A stretch of 64,000 nt of DNA, taken from Streblospio benedicti. Lineage: Eukaryota; Annelida; Polychaeta; Spionida; Spionidae. Under the pieces are notes generated by a model. That model made no database searches. It saw nothing but the letters and a program-made list of their open reading frames with translations, and was not told the DNA's origin. Positions 12,057-21,716 of the stretch are shown here, piece after piece; the stretch's first letter is position 1, and the number at the start of each line of letters is the position of its first letter. The stretch lies in NCBI GenBank assembly GCA_019095985.1, contig CM032666.1:4030825-4094824 (forward strand). The letters run 5' to 3'. The position numbers and the translations under genes are program-made.

Positions 12057-12596
12057 AAAGCCGAGCTTCGCAGAAGCCTCGAGCTTTATAGCCGTCGTAG
12101 GCACTTCATTCTGTTCCCGGTTAACTGCCACTACGTTTACTATCAGCCTATTCATACGCGCTGAAATTAGTGCCCAATTTGAATTCATCAATGAAAGTTG
12201 AACCATCCGACAATCGCCGATGTTAATGAGCTGCAGCCGATCAAAATTAATACGCCGTGTTTTTTGTTCTTTTCTTCTGTCTATCCGGCATGCATGCAAC
12301 AACTTCGATTCATATCGCATGTTGTAGTAATTTCACGCACATTTCATTCAAGAGAGACTTATAACAGGGCATACATTATACAAATATCATGTTAAAGTTT
12401 GCTTAACAGCGGTATCTCAGTTTGTATTACGATTATAAAGATTAGCACACTGAGCACAACAACCTCGATTATCAAGTCATTGCCACCATGGTCACTATGC
12501 ACTCCCGGCCGATATTGCTGCATAACAATCTCGAATCTCAAGCTCGGCTTTTCTTAAGAGTCTCACTCCTTTGATTATTGTGATGGCTGTGTGATA
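12057..12596. other. Unclassified insert inside the MITE
   Basis: Sequence of about 540 bases that replaces the GAGGTGGCCGTGCCCTCA part of the host element. It starts AAAGCCGAGCTTCGCAGAAG and ends near GTGATAAACTTCC. No terminal repeat, coding frame or known family is recognised. Roughly 20 bases of the host element were lost at the join. Confidence 0.4.
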
Positions 12597-12790
12597 AACT
12601 TCCATAGAACGTGCGATGTACTCGCGTATAAATAACTTAGGCCTACGTCCTACGCACCGTGTGATTACAAAAGTACGGGATCCGCACGTTCATGGTACAG
12701 GGAACGCACGGCCCCAGTACTGTGTCTGTGCCAACAACGTGCGGGTAAATCATCTGCGTTTTAACGTAAGGTCACCTCACTGCCTCCTTA

Positions 12791-13310
12791 ACAGAGGGGC
12801 ACATTCCACCTTGCGGCGGTGGTCGCCGCAAGGCATGCTGAGGTCTGCGGCGTCTACGACGTTTTCCGCACGCATGGACACAAGTATAGTTGTGGGCACA
12901 TACGCACGGGCTCCGTGCGTTGTGAGTGCGTCGGCACAGGGAGGGTTTTTTATTGAGGTGGCCGTGCTCTCAACTTGCATAGAACGTGCGATGTACTCGC
13001 GTATAACTTACGTTTTACGCACCGTGTAATTACAAAAGCACGGGCTCGGCACGTTCAATGTGCAGGGAACGCGCGGCCCCAGTACTGTGTCTGTGCCGAC
13101 AACGTGCGGGTAAATCATCTGCGTTTAACGTAAGGTCACCGCACTGCCTCCTTACGGTCAGACCAAGCCAAACTTCTTCTGCGGCCACCGTACGGCCTTG
13201 AAAAAACGTTTGTTTGCCGCACTGCACACTCACGGATCGTTACGATCTCTTTGCGTTTTTGGTCGTAGACTGGCTGTAGACCCACCTTGCGGTGGAATGT
13301 GCCCTAGGCA
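12791..13310 (+). mobile_element. MITE of the AGCGAGGGGC family nested in another copy
   Basis: A full-length copy with slightly decayed ends, inserted in the element spanning 11896-13476. Host sequence CTCC-TTA before 12791 resumes as TTA-CCGTCAGACC at 13311. This gives a 3-bp TTA target duplication (12788-12790, 13311-13313) when compared with the intact CTCCTTACGGTCAGACC of other copies. Confidence 0.8.
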
Positions 13311-13479
13311 TTACCGTCAGACCACGAAGAGGTTTGAAATTCTTATGCGGCCACTGTACTGTCTTGAAAAAATGTACGTTTGCCGCACTGCACACTCACG
13401 GATCATTACAATTTCTCTGCGGTTTTGGTCGTAGACTGGCTGTAGACCCACCTTGCAGTGGAATGTGCCCCTCGCTTTA

Positions 13480-14212
13480 AGTGAGGGGCACATTCAACGT
13501 CGGCACTGTATCCGTGCCGACAACGTGCCGATAAATCCGCTGTAATCATGCCATGGTTAGCGTAAAAGCTTGGGGCACATTCCGCCGCAAGGTGGGTCTA
13601 CAGCCAGTCTACGACCAAAAACGCATATAAATTGTAACAATCCGTGAGTGTGCAGTGCGGCAAACGTACGTTTTTTTCAAGGCAGTACGGTTTTGAAGGC
13701 CGTAGAAGAAGTTTGGCTTGCCAAAACTTCTACGCACCGTGTGATTACAGAAGGACGGGATCCGCACGTTCAATGCACAGGGAACGCACGGCCCCAGTAC
13801 TGTGTCCGTGCCGACAACGTGCGGGTAAATCATCTGCGTTTAACGTAAGGTCACCTCACTGCCTCCTGACGGTCAGACCATGAAGTAGGGTGGCCGTAGA
13901 AAAAGTTTGGCAAACCAAACTCCTTCTGCGGCCACCGCACGGCCTTGAAAAATCGTACGTTTGCCACACTGTACACTCACGGATCCTTACGTCTTATATG
14001 CGTTTTTGGCAGTAGACAGGTTGTAGACCTACCTTGCGGTGGAATGTGCCCCTCGCTTGAGTTATACGCGAGTACATCGCACGTTCTATGCAAGTTGACC
14101 ACACGGCCACCTCAATAAAAAACACTCCCTGTGCCGACGCACTCATAACGCACGGAGCCCGTGTGTATGTGCCCACAACTGTACTTTTGTCACAGCATGC
14201 GGGAAACCCTTA
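13480..14212. mobile_element. Rearranged pieces of the AGCGAGGGGC MITE family
   Basis: Contains at least four partial copies in both orientations. A start AGTGAGGGGCACATTCAACG lies at 13480. An antisense arm near 13575-13720 has GGGTCTACAGCCAGTCTACG. A sense right half covers 13730-14057 and ends in a terminal repeat. An antisense body at 14060-14212 runs on beyond the insertion at 14213 to about 14831. Junctions between pieces are not all resolvable by eye. Confidence 0.65.
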
Positions 14213-14764
14213 AGCGAGGGGCACATTCCACATTGCGGCTTTGGTCGCCGCAAGGCGTGTTGAGATCTGCGGCGTCTACGGCGTTTTCCACATGCGTTGA
14301 CAAAAGTACAGTTGTGGGCACATACGCACGGGCTCCGTGCGTTATGAGTGCGTCGGCACAGGGAGTGGTTTTTATTGAGGTGGCCGTGCCCTCAACTTGC
14401 AAAGACCGTGCGATGCACTCGCTTATAGCTTACGTCCTACGCACCGTGTGATTACAAAAGTACGGGATCCGCACGTGCATGGTACAGGCAACACACGGCC
14501 CCAGTGCTGTATCTGTGCTGAATACGTGCGGGTAAACCCTCTGTGTTTAACGTAAGGTCACCGCACTGCCTCCTTACGGTCAGACCATGACGTAGGGTGG
14601 TCGTAGAAAAAGTTTGGCAAGCCAAACTTATTCTGCGGCCACCGTACGGCCTTGAAAAAACGCACGTTTCCAGCACTGTATACGCACGGATCCTCACGTT
14701 TTCTATGCGTTTTTGGCAGTAGACAGGCTGTAGACCCACCTTGCGGTGGAATGTGCCCCTCGCT
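14213..14764 (+). mobile_element. MITE, complete reference copy (552 bp, TTA target duplication)
   Basis: Best-preserved member of the family. The terminal inverted repeats are AGCGAGGGGCACATTCCAC and GTGGAATGTGCCCCTCGCT, directly flanked by TTA at 14210-14212 and 14765-14767. There is no open transposase frame. The interior holds short hairpins, including AGTTTGGCAAGCCAAACTT around 14611-14629. The 3-bp TTA duplication is what PIF/Harbinger superfamily elements produce, so a Harbinger-mobilised MITE is the likely class (inference). It is inserted in an antisense copy whose sequence continues from 14060-14209 to 14768-14831. Confidence 0.85.
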
Positions 14765-14831
14765 TTAGACGCTGCATACCCTAAGACGCCTTGTGGCGAC
14801 CATGACCGCAAGGTGGAATGTGCCCCTCGCT

Positions 14832-15027
14832 TAAGGTCCCCGCCCTGCCTCCTTGCGGTCAGACCATGACAGAGGGTGGTCGTAGAATTCTTCTGCGACC
14901 ACCGTACTGCCTTGAAAAAATCTACGTTTGCCGCACTCCACACTCAAGGATCGTTACGATCTCCTTGCGTTTTTGGTCGTAGACTGGCTGTAAACCCACC
15001 TTGCAGTGGAATGTGCCCTAGACATTA
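14832..15027 (+). mobile_element. MITE of the AGCGAGGGGC family, right-half fragment
   Basis: Sense right half: CTGCCTCCTTGCGGTCAGACC, then the GGTCGTAGAATTCTTCTGCG hairpin region, then the arm CCACCTTGCAGTGGAATG followed by GTGCCCTAGACATTACG. It directly abuts the antisense copy ending at about 14831 on one side and the next antisense copy on the other. Confidence 0.6.
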
Positions 15028-16136
15028 CGCTGCAAGGGCTTTTTACAGCCAGTCTACGACCAAAAACGCACGGACATCGTAAAGATCCGTGAGTGTTAAG
15101 TGGGATAAACTCATCATTTTTAAGGCCGTAGGTTGGTCGTAGAAGACGTTTGGCATGCCAAACTTCCTCTATGACCACCCTACGTCATGGTCGGACCGTA
15201 AGGAGGCAGTGAAGAGACCTTACACTAATCGTGGTATAATCACAGCGGATTTAGCCGCATGTTGCCGGCCTAGATACAGTACCGGTGTTGTGCGTGCTCT
15301 GTACCATCCAAATACGAATGCTTTAAGCGAGGGGCACATTCCAACTTGCGGCGGTGGTCGCCGCAAGGCGTGTTGAGGTCTGCGGCGTCTACGGCGTTTT
15401 CCGCAAGCATTGACAAAAGTACAGTTGTGGGCACATCAGCACGGGCTCCGTGCGTTATGAGTGCATCGGCACAGGGAGTGGTTTTTATTGAGGTGGCCGT
15501 GCCCTCAACTTGCATAGAACGTGCGATGCACTCGCGTATAGCTTACGTCCTACGCACCGTGTGATTACAAAAGTACGGGATCCGCACGTTCATGGTACAG
15601 GCAACGTATGGCCCCAGTACTGTATCTGTACCGACAACGTGCGGGTAAATCCTCTGTGTTTAACGTAAGGTCACCGCACTGCCTCCTTACGGTCAGACCA
15701 TGACATAGGGGGGCCGTAGAAGAAGTTTGGCAAGCCAAACTTCTTCTGCGGCCACCGTACGGCCTTGAAAAAACGTACGTTTGCAGCACTATACACTCAC
15801 GGATCCTCACGTTTTCTATGCGTTTTTGGCAGTAGACAGGCTGTAGACCCACCTTGCGGTGGAATATACTCCTCGCTTTACTTTAGTAATCTATCTATCG
15901 CTGCGTGCGTAGATTGCAAGTCACACGCGCGTACATTGGACGTTCGATGCATGTTGACCTACGGCCACCTCAATATAATGATTTCCTGTGCCGATTCACT
16001 CATAACGGACGGAGCCTGTGCTGATGTGACCACAACTGTACTTTTGTCAATGCAAGCGGAAAACGTCGTAGACATCGCAGACCTCAACACGCCTTGCAGC
16101 AAACATACCCGCAAGGTCAAATGTGCCCCTCGCGCT
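15028..16136 (-). mobile_element. MITE of the AGCGAGGGGC family, antisense, interrupted by a younger copy
   Basis: Antisense element running from a decayed arm at about 15028 (TACAGCCAGTCTACGACC) to AAATGTGCCCCTCGCGCT near 16136. It is split by the complete copy at 15326-15877. Before the insert the sequence reads TACGAATGC-TTA and after it TTA-CTTTAGTAATC. The diverged copy at 10690-11114 keeps the unsplit form TACGAATGCCTTACTTTAG, which shows the empty site directly. Confidence 0.8.
15326..15877 (+). mobile_element. MITE, complete copy (552 bp)
   Basis: Same length and layout as the copy at 14213-14764, starting AGCGAGGGGCACATTCCAAC and ending in CTCCTCGCT, flanked by TTA at 15323-15325 and 15878-15880. 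The internal palindrome AGAAGTTTGGCAAGCCAAAC is intact around 15720-15745. It is very similar to the 14213 copy, suggesting that both inserted recently relative to their hosts. Confidence 0.85.
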
Positions 16137-16139
16137 TTG

Positions 16140-17073
16140 AGTGTCGTACGACCACGTACGTTCAAGAGACGGTCGCAGAAATGATCGAAGTGAAAGCAAG
16201 CAAATATCACATCCGCCGGCACTGTCTCAAATGTTTGTCGTGAAATGAACTCATGATAGTTGAGCAACACTCTCACGATCGCCAGATATGATTACAAATC
16301 ACAATGCAACCTTATAATATTGTACAATACTTGCGTGATATAACTGTTGAACAGTTTTTAAAAATCAATACCTGTGCCACTCTGAAACCACAAACTGAAT
16401 TTTGAGCATGTTCAAAATCCACTTGCAATCGCAAAGTGACCCATGAGAGACCGGTCATGTCAGTTATGCGACCGTATGTGAACATGGTCACCATGCTGTT
16501 GTGAAAGGGGCTTTAATTTTAATAGTGCATATAGAGTAACACGTCTGATTATGACCACGTTTGTAAAGAGACCGCATCTATTAAAAGACCATTTCTCTAG
16601 AAAAGTCCCCTTGGTCTTGGTCTTGGATTCGATTGATCGAGTGATGCCTCTGTCAAAGTCCACATCGCTGAAGAAATCAAAGCGGAAGCTGTCAAATGAA
16701 TCGGCAATTACTTTAAATTGTCAAAAGCGAACGTGATGCTGTATGTATCGTTATTTATAATGGTGAAAATAAGAAACTAGACCATCTCGTGAATGTATAC
16801 TGTAAATATGAAAAAGTTCTGATAAAAACACAAAGAGCTACTAAGTGTTATATTTCTCTCTCTACGGAGGAACCTCCGACGGTAAAAAGCCGTGCACAGC
16901 AGTGAGGAGCAAAACAGTGAAAATAAAATCGGCTTCCAGAGGGTTAAATAGTAGTTAAAGAAAACAAAAGAAGGGAGAAGATTGACCAATCATCTATTGT
17001 TACATGCCAAAGAGCAATAAATGTATCGTAGTTATTATAATAATAGAGGGAGAGAGAGTGTCTTGACTACATC
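16140..17073. other. Noncoding; dispersed GACCAC repeat fragment at about 16545-16625
   Basis: Positions 16545-16625 resemble the GACCAC...AAAGAGACC repeat seen elsewhere in the window. Nothing else is recognised. Confidence 0.4.
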
Positions 17074-17410
17074 CAGGGACGGATTCAGAAATTTGAGAGC
17101 GGGGTGGGGGGGGGGAGCTAATTTTCAAATTTTGAGAGCGGGGGTGGGGGGCTAATTTTCAAATTTTGAGAGCGGGGGCGGTCGGATTTTTCCGTGCGTG
17201 GGGGCAGATCCAGGTTTTTGGAAAAGGGACGTAAAAAAGGGGGGGGGGGCGCTCACTTACGGGATTTCATGAAAAACCTTACGAAAATGAAGTATTTTGG
17301 TGGGAAAAAGGGGGGGGGGGGCTAAATTGTAGGGGGCAAAATTGGCTTTAAGGCTAATTATGGCAGGCGGGGGGCTACAGCCCCCAGAGAACAGTATGGA
17401 TTCGTCCCTA
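17074..17410. mobile_element. Short inverted-repeat element, G-rich interior
   Basis: The ends are CAGGGACGGATTCAG (17074) and TGGATTCGTCCCTA (to 17410), imperfectly inverted. The pentamer ACATC occurs immediately outside both ends (17069-17073, 17411-17415), which may be the target duplication. The interior has runs of G, two tandem copies of a GAGAGCGGGG...GCTAATTTTCAAATTTT unit, and no reading frame. Confidence 0.55.
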
Positions 17411-17426
17411 ACATCTATTTTTTTTT

Positions 17427-17660
17427 AAATAAATTATTAAAATGAAGGAACGATATCCCGTTCTCATTAATTGTGTCACGTGGAATTGAATTTTCCACGT
17501 GACAGAGAAGTTTGGTCAAGATGGGGGAGACGGCCTTTTCCATTTTTAGGTTCAGCACAAAAGATCCTGTGAAAGAAGAAGCAAGTCGAAGAGTGGGGGG
17601 GGGGGGTGCCATTGAAACGTAGCAAAGTAAATAAACAGTTGCTTCTCATCAATTTTCATA
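17427..17660 (-). mobile_element. Partial inverted copy of the long-TIR element at 19305
   Basis: The minus strand matches most of the left half of the element at 19305-19610, including TTGCTACGTTTCAATGGCAC, CACAGGATCTTTTGTGCTGA and the internal palindrome CACGTGGAAAATTCAATTCC. The second half is replaced by an unrelated AT-rich stretch with a run of T. Confidence 0.6.
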
Positions 17661-19300
17661 TCATAAATGTACATTTTTGCAAAAAGAATAAAGGTGTTCA
17701 TGCAGTCTAAAGTTTGGTCATTGCTAGAAATTGGTATACCAAATATAATATACAAAAATGCTGCAACTCATTGCATTGGTAGAAATGATGCTCATGGTCC
17801 TTTAATTCATATTATGACCTCCAATAAGACCATATGTTTAAACCACCCCTATGATAGCATTTTCATAGCCCCAGGAGAGAATCTTACCACTATAAAAAGA
17901 CAAAGTTTCTATAAGACACCTGCAGCCAACACCCACAGCCTGGTTCTAATACAGGGGTTCCACTGTATATTTAAAGGTCTAGCCCTAAATTGAGTGGGGA
18001 TTTTCTGATTTTCCATTGCTGTGTGCAGCTACCAAAATGTGCCCTTTTTAAATTTCGCATGGTACATTCAGTTTTTGATAAACATATAGAAGCTATATGT
18101 GTTTTTATTCGTAAAGAGATGCAGGCTCATTTAAAGTCCATCAAAATGTAAATTCCTAGTCGACACCACACTTTGTTGCCATGGAAATCTGTCTGGAGGT
18201 GATTTAATTATCACAAAATTTACTCCCCAGACAACAAAAGTGGCCTCATTTGGCCTCAAATCTTTCATATCTATAGCGTTTCAATACACACTAACTTGGT
18301 CACATGTATTCTGCTGATGAAGCTCTTAAGGTACGACTTGTTCACATATTAGCATTTAACATCAGTGTTCGTGCTAGGAAGTTGGCTGACGGAGTCCCTT
18401 ACAACTCCATGATTTGAAAATTTGAAGTCCCACTCAAAGATTTTGGAGTCCCACATAAGTCAATGATTATCAATGTCGAAAAACAAAACCAGCAATCTAA
18501 GATATTGATGATGCATTACAAAATATAATCTATTTGCCTAGACGTCTACCTGTATTGAAATTGGAAAAAAATACTTTAAATGATTCTTTGAAACCATCGA
18601 TCACACTGAGTAAAGCTGTTGTCATTAATTTAAAACTAGAGGACTGTACTAAAATAAAGAAAGATCAATAGTGTCCCATATTCCTTCTATATATCCAGTG
18701 GTCAAGAACTCCAATAAATCAGTTCAATAAACTTGCTAATAAAGCTTTGCATCAAAAGAAACATTTTTGGATTGAGTTATCTCTTGCACATATGTATAAC
18801 ATAGTATATATGGTTAAACATATTATAAGTATCCAACATTATTAATTGCTTATCTATGAAAGCTTCCAAACTTATCTAGACCTACATGTGCAGTGATGAA
18901 TACAAGACTCACCTATTTTCAAAACATTAGTGGATTGACACCATCCGCTTAAATGCTCATCACTCAACTTATTGAGTAAAAATATAAATGTGACCTACAA
19001 AGCATTGCTGACTCACAGGCAAGTCACAGCTTGATAAATCACCGGTGCATGTTACTTTTTGCATGCTGCCTTTGATAAACTCATTAGGCTAGCTAGAGTC
19101 TTGACACTAGTTGTCAGCTTTAATATAAACAGTGGCCTGATTTTTCACATCCTAAAGGACGCCTTAAGTGAGAAATAATGCATCCCAGTGTGAATTTATG
19201 GCGTCCCTTAATCATTGAGATGGAGTCAGTGCCAACACTGAGCATCATTAATGATTATGTCATTCAGAAGATGTTTTATTGTTTCTAGATTCAACATATG
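17660..19300. other. Noncoding; nothing certain
   Basis: The stretch 17940-17975 ends in GGGGTTCCACTGTA, which resembles one end of the CAGTAGAACC-type elements found elsewhere. Its partner end was not located. No gene or RNA is recognised. Confidence 0.35.
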
Positions 19301-19304
19301 AATG

Positions 19305-19610
19305 CACTAACATTTTGTTTGGAACACAAAAACTGTTTATTTACGTTGCTACGTTTCAATGGCACGGCCCCCTTCGACTGGCTTCTTCTTTCACAGGATC
19401 TTTTGTGCTGAACCTAAACATGGAAAAGGCCGTCTCCCCCATCTTGACCAAACTTCTCTGTCACGTGGAAAATTCAATTCCACGTGACGCAGCGCCATCT
19501 ATGATGCGCACAAGATCCTGCACAAGAAGAAGCCAGTCTAAGGGGGCGTGTGCCCTTGAAATGTAGCAACGTAAATAAACAGTTTCTGTGTTCCTAACAA
19601 AATGTTAGTG
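19305..19610. mobile_element. MITE-like element with inverted repeats of about 100 bp
   Basis: Left arm CACTAACATTTTGTTTGGAA continues through AACTGTTTATTTACGTTGC and CTTCGACTGGCTTCTTCT to the centre. The right arm is its imperfect inverse, through AAGAAGAAGCCAGTCTAAGG and GCAACGTAAATAAACAGTTT to AACAAAATGTTAGTG. Near the centre lies a further palindrome, CACGTGGAAAATTCAATTCC followed by ACGTG. No transposase is encoded. It is a foldback-type non-autonomous element of unknown superfamily. Confidence 0.7.
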
Positions 19611-19739
19611 TATTAATATTTGAATGCTTATGTTACACCTCCTTGGTGTTATCAATTCACAAGATTTAAACAGTCTCATATTGGCAAAGCAAGCAAAATG
19701 GCTACGAATACACTTCTCTTAAATAGCCAACTGGAATGT

Positions 19740-20940
19740 GTATGGGAAGTCAATACTAGCAAGCTTTAACCAAATATATGGGGTACGGATTTCCTTATGA
19801 AATGTAGTAATTTAGAGGGACTAGACTTAGATCTACCACCAATTTACAAAACATGTCTAAGTGCATGGTGTACGTTATTAGCAAAAAATCCCATTATAAA
19901 CAGAGACTGCATATTAGAGCAACATTTGTTTGGTAATATACACGTAAGTTCAAGAAGGCGTTCAATATTTTATCCCATTTGGTCAAAACACAAAATATAT
20001 AAAATTAAAGACATCTTTGATGATCAAAATAACACCTTTAAGCCCATAAAAGGCATAAAAACAAGTTTGAAAGAAACTAGAAACGCTTAACCAGAATACA
20101 CAAAAATAAGAAAAGCTATTCCCACAAATTGGTTAAATATCCTTATTGGAAACGTGATTTTAGACTCCAAACGTTCTTATTAATAACAAACAGTTATGTA
20201 TAAATAGCAGGAAAATACAACTAAATGGCAAGGAAATCAATTTCCTAATTAATATTAAAACATAAAGATATTTATGAAACCTACCTATAACAGCTAAAGT
20301 ACCAAACTGCGTAGAAAAATGTAATCTTTTTTTTTAAACTCTTAATTATCATGTAAAGAAATGTTTATGAATTTGATGGAAACAGAATTCTTATGCAATA
20401 AAAAAGTTTTCAATATTCAGTTTAAAATTATACATACATGTAGAGCTATATTTTGTGAAACCCGTCTAAAACATGAATATGTCGAATGAACTGTGTACAT
20501 TCTGTGCATTGAATGATGAAAATATTGTTCATATGATTTTTAAAGTCCAAAAATATGTATAATATGGTACGAGATGAAAGACTTAATTTTTAAACTATTT
20601 AGAGTGCATGTTCATATTAATGAGAAAACGGTGCTGTTTGGGTATCAATCTAATTGTAAATAAGGCTAACCCTAAACTGGATTTTATTTAGTTGTAATTG
20701 ATTTTAATGAAAAAAAAATAGGAATAATGTCACATATGGCAAAGAACTTTGTAAGCTGGTAGATGAATTTTTTTATGAATTTATACAGAATTGTAAATTT
20801 GAAATGACACACTTTAAAAACAAGGTCATTGGTAAAATAACTTTAAATCATATAAAATATGTATTGGACAATGAAAAAACTTAATACAAATGTGTAATCA
20901 TTTTTATTTGTTTTTTTACTAAATAAAAGAAGTAAGTACA
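19740..20940 (+). mobile_element. L1/Tx1-like LINE, C-terminal remnant
   Basis: An open stretch at 19797-20090 encodes LEGLDLDLPPIYKTCLSAWC and KIYKIKDIFDDQNNTF, the usual post-reverse-transcriptase pattern of L1/Tx1-type elements (a KxWxxxGIxxxKDI block). After 20090 many stops break the frame, but FNIQFKIIHTCRAIFCETRL and VYILCIE (the Cys cluster region) are still readable to about 20520. The reverse transcriptase itself is missing. The clade name is my inference from these motifs. Confidence 0.65.
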
Positions 20941-21339
20941 CTTAAAAAATAGGTTATGTTACAGATAAATACCCTGACATTCTCTTTTTCACACTTTTGA
21001 GTAGATTTTTCTCACCAGTTTGCTTTCAGGCATGCATGACAAAACTTTCATGAGAAATGTGAGAGAGTAGGACTTTGATTTTTGACGATTAGTATTCTTG
21101 ATGTTTAGCAACTCAAAAGATCTTATCATATTTTAATAGAATTATGTATACATGAATATGTAATGTTGAATAATCAATTGCCAATGAATGCTCATCAGGT
21201 GGGACTCGTTGACCAGCTTGTGGCACCAGATCAGATGGAGTCCTGTGTTGCGGCAGAAATGTCAACATGGCTCAAAATACCTGGTAAGGACCAGTTCTAT
21301 GTAGTGTCTTTTTTTTTCTTTTTTTTATTAATGATATGT

Positions 21340-21640
21340 ACAATGAATATAAAGTGGTAGGAAAAAACGATACATGAAAAAAAACATGCATAAGCTTATA
21401 AGCTCTAGAGGCAGAGTTTGAGATTTGGTTAACAGCAAAATTAAAATCAAGATGTTCATCTAGCCAAAGACCAAGATATTTGTACCGATCACAATATTCT
21501 AAAACAGTTTCCCCACACTTAAATATAAATTTGGACCTTTTCTTTGATTTAAACCTAAAATGTATAATCTTAGATTGAATGAATATAAAGTGGTAGGAAA
21601 AAACGATACATGAAAAAAAAACATACATAAGCTTATAAAA
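21340..21640 (-). mobile_element. LINE reverse transcriptase fragment between 57-bp direct repeats
   Basis: The minus strand at 21400-21575 encodes SKIIHFRFKSKKRSKFIFKC, ETVLEYCDRYKYLGLWLDEH and LDFNFAVNQISNSASRAYKL. This is the palm/thumb region of a LINE reverse transcriptase that ends in the YLGL motif. The same 57 bases (AATATAAAGTGGTAGGAAAA...CATAAGCTTATA) lie at about 21346-21402 and 21580-21637, bracketing the fragment. Confidence 0.6.
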
Positions 21641-21716
21641 TAATAATCAATATTTAGAAAATTAGGGAATGCATATCTAATATTTGTTCCAAGACAAAGT
21701 CTTTAAGTACTATTTC

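Larger units (their letters stand above)
11896..13476 (+). mobile_element. MITE of the AGCGAGGGGC family, interrupted twice
   Basis: Sense-orientation copy starting AGCGAGGGGCACATTCCACC at 11896 and ending GTGGAATGTGCCCCTCGCT at 13476, flanked by TTA on both sides (11893-11895 and 13477-13479). The element's own sequence is 11896-12056, about 12597-12790 and 13314-13476. It is split by an unrelated segment (12057-12596) and by a younger copy of itself (12791-13310). Confidence 0.75.

Noticed and set aside
11561-16276. Many frames of 60-160 codons on both strands in the MITE cluster
   Set aside because: They follow the non-coding, self-complementary MITE copies. The same peptides recur in several frames and orientations with each copy, as expected of repeats and not of genes.
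17415-17612. Related peptides MEKAVSPILTKLLCHVENS at 17.5 kb and 19.4 kb as a small gene family
   Set aside because: The similarity comes from the foldback element copied in both places. The peptide lies across its palindromic centre and has no support as protein.
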